A stretch of 64,000 nucleotides of DNA from Sorghum bicolor. Taxonomy: Eukaryota; Streptophyta; Magnoliopsida; Poales; Poaceae. Positions 1 through 9,685 of this stretch are shown here, piece by piece (the first letter of the stretch is position 1; every line of letters begins with the position of its first letter). The notes under the pieces were generated by a model. The model saw nothing but the letters and a program-made list of their open reading frames with translations, ran no database searches and had not been told where the DNA came from. Where the stretch lies: assembly GCF_000003195.3 (NCBI RefSeq), contig NC_012870.2:39461491-39525490 (forward strand), in the 5' to 3' direction. A program made the position numbers and the translations under genes.

Positions 1-305
1 GATAGGTCTGTGCGCTTGCAGATCCCATCTATCTAGGTAGATTGCATTCACTCCTGTTGGCCCTACTAGTGTTGGGAGTGACAACCCCACTAGGCATTTG
101 TACACCAGCCAACTCTAGCCTCACCCTAGGTGTAGCTAAGAACTACCAACCCAATGCTTCTAGTACCACTACTAGGATAGTAATTAACATCTGTCCTCTA
201 TTAGTGTTGCTAAGAAGTGCCAACAAGGGGCAGCCTCAGAACGACCCATCGAGCCTTCCCACCACGAGAGGGAGGTCTCGGTCCACCAAGAGGCAGCTCC
301 CCGAG
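1..305 (+). repeat. Athila-type LTR end fragment and flank
   Basis: No gene is recognisable. Bases 6-22 carry the motif GTCTGTGCGCTTGCAGA, which matches the block seen near the 3' end of the other Athila-type LTRs in this window (for example 36854-36872). This suggests the window opens inside the end of a plus-oriented LTR. The rest, up to the TG at 306, is the flank into which the next element inserted. The open frame at 42-311 has no family features and I do not call it a gene. Confidence 0.4.
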
Positions 306-1630
306 TGTTGACGGTCGATAACGTCAATATTTATTAGAACTTTAGACACAAGGGAACACATGAAAACACATTAGTCTAGGGTTGAATCTGACAATTTCCA
401 CAAGTTTTGCATATTCTGTATTTTCTAGGGTTTATTTCACAGATAGCTGAAAAGAGGGATTCTAGTGCATATTTACCACGAAACCAATCCGCGATGGAAA
501 ACATCACGAGAAGACTCAGGAAGGGTATAGAAGACACCCAAAGGAACGAGAGCCGTGGAGGAGAAAAGGTGGGGCTGGCCGACCCCACCCTGGGGCCGGT
601 CCACGCCATGTTTCGCCTGATGCCCGCCGCCTTCTAGAGTCTTCCTCCCACGCATCCTTGGAAGCCAAGCAAAGTATCCCTCCATCGATTTTAAGTCGTT
701 TTGATCCAACAGTGCACACAAGATGAAGACACGGATCGCTAATGTGGTGGTTCCTTGCACCCTAGTCCAGCTCAGCCTATATAATGACGCCCAAGGCTCC
801 CCCAAGAGGCATTGTACACCCCGACACTTCATATTCTCCACATAATTAGGGTTAGGGTCCCTCTAGTTGATCTAGTTCTAGTTCATCTAGATCTAGTTCA
901 TCTAGATGTAGCAATTAGGAGAGACTAGTTCTTCTAGATCTAGTCTTGTTTAGAGATTAGAGAGATTAGGTAGAGGAGTAGAGATTCTGGAGGAGTTCCA
1001 GCATGTCAGTGCTTCTTCATGGCTGTATTCTTCTGGATTCAGTTCCCTTGCCCGGAGCTGCGTTCTGAGGTACTTTTGTACTTACCCTTCTGATTTAAGT
1101 AAGCAACTTGTTCTTATTCGTTCTTTGGTTCACAACTCATATTGAGTGCTTTGATGTTGGTCGTAACTTGGTTGAAGTAGTATTTCGTAGTGTAGGCGTG
1201 GTGCCTAGGCTAGGTTTACTTGTGAATGTCCCCTGATCAGCCGGATAGTGGTAGTTCGCGTAGGTGACTTTATAGCTGCTTTGATTCCTCTGTAGTCCAC
1301 TTCCCGTTGATAGGACTCATAGGCTTATAGGTGCCTGGTAGGAGATTACTCTGATTCTTCTCCTATTTGGGGTTACTTGCGCGATAAGATGATATTATAC
1401 AAAGTTTACCGAAGTCGGAACTAGAGTACATTAGCTATTTCCTTTTTCTTGATATGATCTAGCCTAATTGTAGGGTTAAGTCTATATACTATGTCATCAT
1501 CACAACTGTTCCCTACGGATACAATATTTAAAACCTCCGGGTAGAATGAGACAATGGTATGATATCTGTGCACTTGCGGAGAATCCTACTTAAATCTATT
1601 TAAATGGAGTGCAGTTAATTTATACAAACA
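306..1630 (+). repeat. 5' LTR of element Z
   Basis: Begins TGTTGACGG, ends ATACAAACA, and is followed nine bases later by a tRNA-Asp primer site. Length 1325 bp. A CTAG-rich stretch at about 861-965 corresponds to a similar AGATCTAGTT-rich stretch downstream of the TATA box in the LTR at 27407. The U5 motif GATATCTGTGCACTTGCGGA is at 1561-1580. Confidence 0.75.
778..785 (+). promoter_or_regulatory. TATA box in Z LTR
   Basis: TATATAAT lies mid-LTR after a GC-rich U3 segment (about 570-605) containing two GGCCG modules. The layout matches the LTR promoters at 27825 and 36091. It would drive the genomic transcript of Z. Position and sequence are seen; activity is inferred. Confidence 0.6.
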
Positions 1631-1639
1631 AGCATTTTT

Positions 1640-1657
1640 TGGCACCGTTGCCCGGGA
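1640..1657 (+). other. Primer-binding site, tRNA-Asp type (degenerate)
   Basis: TGGCACCGTTGCCCGGGA resembles TGGCGCCGTTGCCGGGGA, the complement of the 3' end of plant tRNA-Asp, with two or three mismatches. It lies just inside the LTR, as expected for minus-strand priming in Athila/Tat elements. Confidence 0.75.
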
Positions 1658-2305
1658 ACGGTTTGCTGATTTTGACTTAGTTTAGCTTAATCTTGTATTA
1701 TACTTTTATCTTTTACTATTTTGTCCCATTCTCTTCATTATTTTTATGTTCATCCTTATGGATACTTTTAATTCTATTGCTATTTATCTTTATGGCTTAA
1801 AGCTTAAAGCATAAACCTTATCATAATATCTATAAGCTATGCCCATGTCTACATAATATAATAAACCCTTCTCAAATATATCATGGGATTATTAATCGTG
1901 ACCTTGGTTTGTTAGGCCCCATGTTTATTCAACATTTGGATCTTACCAAGAGTTACAAGGAATCCGTTGATTTATCTTCTCGAGAGTCCTTTCTTATCTT
2001 TAAAAGCAAGAGTTTATGCTCAAAAGAGTTGCTCTGGCTATTTCTGAACTCCCCAAAAGAAGAAAAGGATTTATTATCTAAACTAAAAACAGAAGTCTTG
2101 ATAACTAAAATACAATCACATCATTCTTAAGATTTAGCTATAAATCCTAAACCTTTAAAAATGCACATTAATGATTTAGACTTCCAATTAGCTAAGATGC
2201 TCCTAAATCAATGCATATCAGATCTTCTCAAAAGGGCATCTTGGGAAACACATCATCAACTTCCTTTCCTTCCTAAAAAGATATTGGGAAAAATTCAAGG
2301 ATGGC

Positions 2306-3069
2306 ATGCCAAGTGATACCATAGAAGGAGAGCCAAGCCACTTAGAAACAAATTCTATCTTCTTCCCTTCTATGCCCATAGTAAATGTCTTTGAACCTAT
2401 CTCTAAACCCATCCTTGACCCCATTAAATCTTTTTATGCTCCTTCTACTAAACTTCATAATGACCCTAGAAATCCATCAAGATATCCTAAGAATAGGAGT
2501 CATGAAGATTATACAATACACTTGAAGAGCAACAACAATAGTAGGAACACATAAAACATATTAGAAATACATATGCTTTTATCAAAGAATGGATGGAAGA
2601 AGATAAAGTTTTAGCACTAGCATCTAAACTTGGTCTAAATTCAAATGTTAAGCTTAAATCAATTTCCTTGATAAAAAAAACTCTCCCAAGTTTAGAAAAA
2701 GCTTTAGAAGAGACCAACCTTAGGGACATCAATTCATGGGAAATCCTAGAAAATAAAATATCTAATAAAGGTCATAGGCATAAAATAATAGAGGCAAACT
2801 TATTGCCTATAGACAACCATGAAGAGACACCCTTGGAGTTTGAAAAGGGAGATCATATTGCCGAGCATGTGAATTATTTCATTAAACACCCTATCAGACC
2901 CATGCTCATATGAGAAATCTCCTGGATCAATTAGTCTCTAATATTATCACACGTGAGATCCTCAACCCCTTTATTCTACCTATTAATAAAATTGTTAAGA
3001 GGGTGGTTGTAGACACATATGTTTACCATAAATATTGTAGATCTCGTTGTGGTGAACAATACACTTAGA
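2306..3069 (+). pseudogene. C-terminal gag remnant of element Z
   Basis: Frames at 2306-2554 and 2593-2913, and a short one ending at 3069, line up in order with the C-terminal half of the Y Gag (45000-46565). Shared landmarks are the IEGE-SHLE stretch, the NDPRNPSR stretch (Y: DDPSNPSR) and the end VDTYVYHKYCRSR (Y: VDAYVYNKYCRSR). The retrotransposon-gag fold region (Y residues 40-205) is missing. Stops and shifts separate the pieces, so no product is expected. Recognition depends on the comparison with Y within this window. Confidence 0.65.
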
Positions 3070-5763
3070 GTGGTGTTGGAAGGGAAACCACTTCACCAAA
3101 CCACATCTTGAAGGTTTCCCAAGGACAAGCTTTGTGTCCTAAAACAAGCACTGTTTAGACTATGACATGAGTGTTCTTCTACTGTACTACCCTTGTTAAT
3201 TGAGCATAGAATTATAATTATGAAAATATTCCTTCAGGTATTCTTGTCACTAACCCTCCAAAATTAGAGCAATAAGATCGAAGGAGTGACAAATGCAAGG
3301 TATATATGTCCAACCAATCATTATGCAACATTGAATTACTTTCATCCAATCTTGACTTTTGCAAAAGTCAAGCTTGGGGGATATGCTTACATAGATACAT
3401 CTTTTGCCACATTGCTATACTGTCTTGGTTGCCTTTACCTTGAAGATATGCTCACTATGCTAAACAATAATAATAATCTTTCATCACTGTTTGAATGAAT
3501 CTCTATAGTGCTTCTATATTACCTTTATTTGCTATAGTATATGTTTAGGTTTGGAGTAGTTTTATTCATCTCTTAAAATGAAGTATGGAACTTAATTTTG
3601 GAGTGGTGATCTTACTTCCAAAGCCTTTTAATTATGCAAGATTAAAATGCCTTCCTAAATCAAATTAGATGTGGTGTCTAGGTTGATTTTTGAGCCGATA
3701 GTATGCTGTAGTAGATATTGGAATATTTTGTTAGACTAACCCATGTAGGAAAACTTCCAAATTCAAATTGGGAAAGTCCTGAGATGAACTCACACTAGAG
3801 ATGAAGAGATACAATAATTTTGCACAAGGAAGATACAACTCACTCGTAGCCAAGAAGAAAGTAGGTTGCACAAAACATGTTCCACAATCAAAGCATTCTC
3901 ACTTCTACGGTCAAGAAGCTGAGACATGAGGAAGAAAGTTCAAACTTCTCTAGCTGATCCAATCGAGTCCTTCCTTATCGCTCCACACGCTGGTTTGCAA
4001 TCTCTAAATTCACTATTGCTTTATTTCTTTAAGAATTGATTCATAATGCCTATGTTTCAGATTTAAAACATAAGATGGGAAAATAAATTCAAACCCTTAG
4101 AAAGAAGTAATTGTGAATAATAAATGCGCTATGCTAAGTATGCTCAAGCAAATTCCTTCTTGTAGCATAGAAAGTGACTCTTAGCTGTGTTACAACAATG
4201 CCCTTGTCATTAGTTGTATATTCCTTCGAGTATGTGTTGTCGACTAATCTATTGCAGGCATAATAATAACTGGAGTGAAAAGAGTAAATGGATTAAAGAA
4301 GCAAAAGATGGTAAAAGAATGAGTGCAACAGAGGAGACAAGATGTCTATGAACAACTCAAGATGCAAGTGGAAGGACCACCAGTCATTTACCCTTCATCA
4401 GTTAGTGCCATCACGCTCTAATAATGAAGGTAATATTCTAAGATAAGTGGTCACTCTCTCCTCTTGATCTTGGTGTGCACATAAGTAAAGACACAAACAT
4501 ATTAGAGTTACAACTTAAATTGATCAACCTGGTTAACAAAATATGCTTTGTTGTTTAAAATTGTTCATGGCACCATTCTCTTAATCTTAGTCTTAACTAA
4601 ACAAGTTAAAACATTATATTCAATCTTGGGAAGATGATAGTCATATTTATTTGAAAATTTATATAGAGATAGACAATCCTACCATTAGTTAAGCAATTTC
4701 ATTCTTTTCTGTCATGCGAACTTAAATGCAACATTAAATGCTTAATCTTTTGATCTTACCACTCATAAATAAATAAATCATGTAACACAACTTTATCTTG
4801 TTTAATGTGCCTAAGGATGGAGAAAAATAAATAAAGAAATAGATTTGATTCTATTGGTGTTTTTCCACTAACAGAGCCCATGCATTTGATCTCTACCTTA
4901 GTTTTGCAAACAGGACAACACATCAAGCAAAGTTTATTAATTCTACAAGTGAAAGTTCTGTGAGCATGCACACTAAGCAAGATGCTGCCAGCTACTATTA
5001 AAACTCTCCTTCAACCTGCTTGCCAAATCAAAGAACAAAGGTGACATCAACATCACTAGAGGTATGCAACCATCAAGACCTCCATCTCTCAAGATGGAGA
5101 GATACACAAGAGTAGAAGAAGAAGACATGTCGGTACACTTCAAATTTTACATCATTGCCATATGGTAATATGGTAGTTATCTAATTAATTAGTATTTCTG
5201 TCTACATTAATAAATCTACCTTAATATTTTAATCTGCATAAATATACAAAATAAAATAAAATAAAATAAAAAATCTTTTATTGCTTGATTTACTACATCA
5301 TAAAATATTTAAAGCTCCATATGAATAAACTTCAACCCTGTAGGAATATTTACTGCGGTGACATAAATAACAATAATAATAGCTTCTATATTTAATTTCT
5401 TGCATTATAAAAACCCTAAGCCCTATAAGAATAAATATTCTCTGTGGAGGCATAAAAATACAGTTATATATATATCGTGCACACATATTTAATTTCTACA
5501 TAATTAAACTAGAAAATCCTTAAAAAAGAGAGAATCCTGCTAGAATCCGTCAATTCAAATCAACTCAAAGAACAATCAATCACTCACTGGCTGACCGCTA
5601 ACCCATTATTAAATTCGAGCCTCAAGTTTTGGTTTTCTTTTTTGGAGTGTAATCATGTAGGAAGAACATTATGACAAGGAGTGAGTCTATCCGTGGCACC
5701 CACCTGGAGCGCTGCCGGTTAGCTCACTCTGAAGATCATCAACACCAATTATTGCAAACATCT
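3070..5763 (+). other. Non-coding 3' half of element Z
   Basis: No coding frame with family features. Parts align with the reverse complement of the Y region 42880-44990, so it is retained element sequence rather than random flank. It is AT-rich and includes a short AAAAT repeat (about 5248-5272). The next two entries mark its purine-rich tracts. Confidence 0.55.
3351..3382 (+). other. Hairpin and internal polypurine-like tract (Z)
   Basis: Arms CTTGACTTTT (3351-3360) and AAAAGTCAAG (3363-3372) form a perfect inverted repeat around a two-base centre, and run into CTTGGGGGA. The Y counterpart (44663-44695, minus) has the same structure with one paired substitution. The G-run resembles the polypurine tracts that precede 3' LTRs, but no LTR follows here. 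Confidence 0.7.
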
Positions 5764-5777
5764 AGGTTGGGGGAGGA
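5764..5777 (+). other. Second polypurine-like tract (Z)
   Basis: AGGTTGGGGGAGGA followed by GCATCC. The Y counterpart is at 42885-42902 on the minus strand (AGCTTGGGGGAGAGC followed by ACCCC). No TG-starting LTR follows directly, so its role as the real plus-strand primer is unproven. Confidence 0.5.
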
Positions 5778-5985
5778 GCATCCTCTAGTTATGAGGTAAC
5801 TATACCTAGGCGATTATCGAGTATATTTTATATAGTCATAAAATACCAAAAATATATGGGCACATGAAGGTCCACATCTTTAGAGTCTTTTGAGTCCAAT
5901 AGGAATGAATAAAAATCAAACAAAATACTTATCTATATATTAAGGTGTGATCATAGAGTGTGTCTACAGTTAGTCTAGTTTAGAG

Positions 5986-6657
5986 TGTTGGCAAATCTTA
6001 ACGCACACCGGCTAGAGTAAGATGTGACAAGTGTCTAGAAATGGTCGCGCCTAACCAGCACTGCTTAAATGAAAGTCTAAGCTGTTACTAGGATAGGTTG
6101 TCGGGCTACCCTAAGCAACAAGTCCAGGAATACTAAGCAACGCTAAGCTCTAGGGATGACACAAGATGTACCAAGGGTAACTCTGCAAGCGCACAGATAC
6201 CGATATAGCACTTCGACTGTGGTGAGTATCCACGGTGTCATAATTTATAGTTCGTCCAAGGGAAAGCGTGCTAGAGGAGATAGCAAGGAAGGGGAATCCT
6301 ATCTCAACTAGAATAAACTAAGGTAGTGAGGTAATGAAAACATAGAGGAAGATTGATGTGGTTTTGGATAACTCTAAGATAACTACTAGTGTAGTGTAGC
6401 TAGGTGGGAGGACAACGAGTGAGAAAAGACTCCTATGACTCTAACTTTACTCCTATGGACCAATCTAGTCTAGTAGCGGACACACACTAACGTCGCTAAC
6501 TTAACTGCTTGTTTGCTGGAAGTCGACTGTAAGAGGAGGACGAAACTCCTATCCAAGCGGACTCATTTCTTATGGGCGCCTACAGACCGTACCCGACGTG
6601 AATAGAACCTACTGGGAAGCAGAGGCCTATCACACTTTGCCGTCGCCCGCTATCACA
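5986..6657 (-). repeat. LTR-like segment fused to X1 gag-pro
   Basis: Read on the minus strand it starts TGTGATAGCG and ends GATTTGCCAACA. It contains the Athila U5 motif (6182-6201 on plus: TCTGCAAGCGCACAGATACC) and, before that, the GGATAC block seen in the other LTRs. It may be the 3' LTR of X1, joined directly to its protease region by an internal deletion. No TSD flanks it (TAGAG versus TTGCA), so I do not call it a solo LTR. Confidence 0.5.
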
Positions 6658-8107
6658 TTGCAATGGTGGGGCACCTAGGGTCCTTCTTCTTCTCTAGGAA
6701 TTTATTCAAGATGACTTCGCAGTATTCTTCAGTTAGTTTAATTACCTCAGTTTAGGCAACGGCTTCTTGTTGTTGAGGATGTCTCTCAGGTACTTGGCGT
6801 AGGTTAGAACCTGCATTGCATCAAGTAACAGGATATTGACATATAGTTGTCGAATTGCCTCAACAAATTTGCTGAATTGTTCATCGGTGTTTTGAGTCCT
6901 CGTCCTGGGGAATGGCATCAGTAGGTTTATATCATAGAACTCGTGTGGTGCCACTTTCCCATTGAACTTGGTACTTTCTTCTGTTGATGGAAGCTCTACT
7001 TCTTCTACCTTATCTTCTTCATCCTGTTGTCCTTCCTTGCCGGTTTCCTTGTCATGTTTGGATATGGTGGATCACGAGTGGTCTTACCCCCTCTCGTGGT
7101 CACCGCATTTGAGGAATAGCAAGAATTAACAGAAGCAGCAATTTGAGTCATCCGAGTCTCTAAGACCTTGTTAAAGTTCTATTGATCCTTAACAGCAGAA
7201 GCTAGAGAGTCCATTTTAGAAGTTAATAATTCAAGAGTCTTGTCATTAGCTAACAACCTTTTATTTATGCCTTCATTAATTTTAGCTTGATTAACAACAA
7301 GATCTCTAAGCGTAGGCCAGCTAAATTTTTCAAAATTACCTTGGCCTTGAAAGCATGGAGTCAGTCCGCTTTGTCATGCTTGCCCATTGTCGAATGCGGA
7401 GATGACCTCTAGAGTTTCTTCCTGCACCTCGCACCTTTGGATTGCTTCAACGGCACGTGCTGAGGTGTATTGTTGGATGGCCTCTCGATCTTTCTTGAAG
7501 TTGGATGTTTCTTCCATTTTCTTCATCAAGAGCTCCATCTTTTGAGAGATGGCTTTCACCTCCTCAATGGTGTGGGTGCCTCTTTTCTTAGGTTTAGGAC
7601 GTTCATCATTCCACTCTTGATTTGTCATAATGTTCTCAATGAGCTTCTTCGCTCATGCGGCACTGAGGGATGTGAATGATCCTCTTGCAGCAGCATCAAG
7701 GTGACTACGGGCATCTGGCGTTAGCCCATGGTAGAAACATTGGATCAGGAGCCATTCCTTTATTCCATAATGAGGACATTCCCGAATGTACTCCTGGAGA
7801 CGTTCCCATGCTTCGGGAATGGTTTCTTCTACCTTTTGATGGAAGCTAGAAATTCTTGCACGCAAAGCTAATGTTTTGCTCATTGGAAAGAACTTGTTGA
7901 GGAATGCAGTAGCACACTTGCTCCATGTGTCAACATCATCAGGGAGAGCATAGAACCATTGCTTTGCTTTCCCAAGCAGAGAGAATGGGAATAAGCAACG
8001 GTGGATGGCTCCCACTATGACTCCTTTGATAGCGATGGTGCTACACACTTCTAGAAAGTTCTGAAGGTGTGTGTTTGCATCCTCGTGTGGTTTCCCATTT
8101 AATGTAC
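6658..8107 (-). pseudogene. X1: Athila-type gag-pro fragment
   Basis: Read from 8107 downward, the first part (8107-7653) shows a typical Athila Gag: an HLQNFLEVCSTI helix, LFPFSLLGKAKQWFYALP, FLNKFFPMSKT, and GLTPDARSHLDAAARGSF. A TGA then interrupts (about 7650), the frame resumes (7628-7374) through a charged coiled region, stops again, and picks up at 6954-6742 with FSKFVEAIRQLYVNI and YAKYLRDILNNKK before ending at the LTR junction at 6657. Much of it is near-identical to X2 (50297-51331 and 63724-64000). The 8107 end was cut by the insertion of Y, and the first eight codons of the open frame at 8129 belong to the Y LTR. Gag would form the particle coat; this copy is dead. Confidence 0.85.
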
Positions 8108-9448
8108 TGTTGACACTTGCTAACACCACTTGAATACTAGGTTGTCATTCCCAGCATGGCACTAGAGTGTACTATGGTATTTATACGCACACAGATAAAT
8201 CCGCAAGCGCACGGATACTGTTGTAGCTTTTACCCGGTTAAAGGTTTTATCGTATCCACAGGGAAACGGGAGAACTGATCTACGCTCTAACTTAACCTAG
8301 ATAGATAGGTAGTTGTAAATAGGGAAGATGGTAGAATTGAATAAGAACAATATTAAAGATAAGATAACAATGGGTGATAATATGGAAATAGAGAGTAGAG
8401 CAATCTAGTATATGGGCGATGGTAGGAGAATAGAGAGGATAACTATGGTTTCTCTACTTCAAAGGGGTATGTCTATGTCTGGGACGAACCACGTGATAAG
8501 AATACACCACAAAGGATGCTTATCCATAGGCCGATAAACCCTATCAGTCCTGCTAACAGGAGGTGGACTACAGGGGACCAACGTAACTGTCACCTACGCG
8601 GCCTACCACAAGATCCAGCTAGACTGGGGATATCCACAAGTAATCTAGGTGTATGCACCTCGCTTACACCTATACTACAACTATCACCTATAGCGTCCTA
8701 TAGATTAAAGTACTCAAAAGAGTTGTGAACTAGAACATACATGGATAGTAATTGCATAATGAAATAAGAAGTAGATTACCAGAGTCATCCCATGAGCAAG
8801 CTTGATTAGAGTTTGATCATGGCGAAGTACAACCAGAGGAAGAACCGACAGGCCAGCCTCTCCTCCAATCCTCCCTCGCTCTCCATCTCGCTATTATCTA
8901 GATCTACTCTAGTTTAGAGATGAGAGGAGAGCTCTCATCTCCAAACCCTAGCTTTTGCTCTGTCTATGAATAATGAATAGGGATCAAGGGGTGCCTCCTC
9001 CAGGGGCCAGGTGGCCAGCTTATATAGTCCCCTCAAGTGAATCTGGGCCGTCGGATCAAACCGACATTAATCGCACGGTTTTCCTTAATCCATTAGGTCG
9101 GTGGAGCATAATCCACGAGATGGAACCTGATTGGTTCCTGTAGCTAGGCGGGCGCCCAAGGGGGGAGGGCGGGCGCCCTGCCCCCGAGCTCGCTCGGCTT
9201 CCTGTTCGTTTCCGTGGCTTCTGGAGTCTTCTAGGTGATAGAAAATTGCGCAGCACGTTAATATCTCTATGTAAACCCGACGTGTGGGCCTTTCCTACAT
9301 ATTTCCTGATAACCCCCTGTAGAAATAGACAAACACCAAACCTCATAGAAATCTGTGAGATAAAACCCTAAGTCTGGGTGTTAGTTGCATTTGGATCCGT
9401 TTCTTTATTTATTTGATGATTATATTTGGTACTTAAGGATCGTAAACA
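8108..9448 (-). repeat. 3' LTR of element Y
   Basis: 1341 bp, TGTTGACAC to CGTAAACA on plus, giving TGTTTACG to TGTCAACA on minus. Minus-strand U3 aligns with the start of the LTR at 27407 (shared TTAAGTA, GGTTATCAGGAAATA, ACATAGAGATAT and TAGAAGACTCCAGAAGCCAC). A pair of GGGCGCCC-type modules lies at about 9147-9187. Confidence 0.9.
9020..9028 (-). promoter_or_regulatory. TATA box in Y 3' LTR
   Basis: Minus-strand CTATATAAG downstream of the GC modules at 9147-9187. This is the only U3 promoter left in Y, because the 5' LTR lost its U3. Function is inferred from position. Confidence 0.6.
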
Positions 9449-9462
9449 ACTCTCCCAAGCTT
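9449..9462 (-). other. Polypurine tract of element Y
   Basis: Minus-strand AAGCTTGGGAGAGT directly abuts the first base of the 3' LTR, as required for plus-strand priming. Confidence 0.8.
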
Positions 9463-9680
9463 ACCTATTGCTCGTCCCTGAGCAAGGATGGACTCAAGAG
9501 TTTTTGCAGTGGTTTCATGCCTTAAAGGTACACATGCGTTCAAACAAGATCTCATCTCTAGGTTAGGTTAAACTGTTAAGATTTAAACTTACTCATATTA
9601 ACTTCCACCATGGGGCTTGCAACCGTCACATGTGTCTTGAGCAGTTAAAAGATAGAACGGTCAAGTCAAGCGCCATGTCT

Positions 9681-9685
9681 CTTGT
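9681..9685. repeat. TSD of the Tekay-like element, left copy
   Basis: CTTGT; the matching copy is at 41439-41443. Confidence 0.85.

Larger units (their letters stand above)
306..5985 (+). mobile_element. Element Z: decayed Athila-like, gag-only LTR retrotransposon
   Basis: A plus-strand element. It starts with an LTR (306-1630) and a degenerate tRNA-Asp primer site (1640-1657), followed by the C-terminal part of a gag gene (2306-3069) and about 2.7 kb without coding capacity. Its gag tail and 3' half are homologous to those of element Y (44999 down to 41444, opposite strand); for example 3655-3770 aligns with the reverse complement of 44270-44392. No protease, reverse transcriptase or integrase frame is present. 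I could not find a 3' LTR, so the right boundary is set at the start of the next LTR-like segment and is uncertain. Bases 1658-2305 hold only short frames and seem to have lost the N-terminal Gag domain. Confidence 0.6.

Noticed and set aside
1909..2130. 73-codon frame in element Z as the gag N-terminus
   Set aside because: None of the Gag-fold blocks seen in Y residues 40-205 is present.
5986..6657. Solo LTR
   Set aside because: Flanking pentamers TAGAG and TTGCA do not match, and one side joins directly into gag-pro of the same orientation.
8108..8129. ATG start of the X1 gag frame at 8129
   Set aside because: The first codons are LTR sequence of Y; the gag is truncated by the insertion at 8107.
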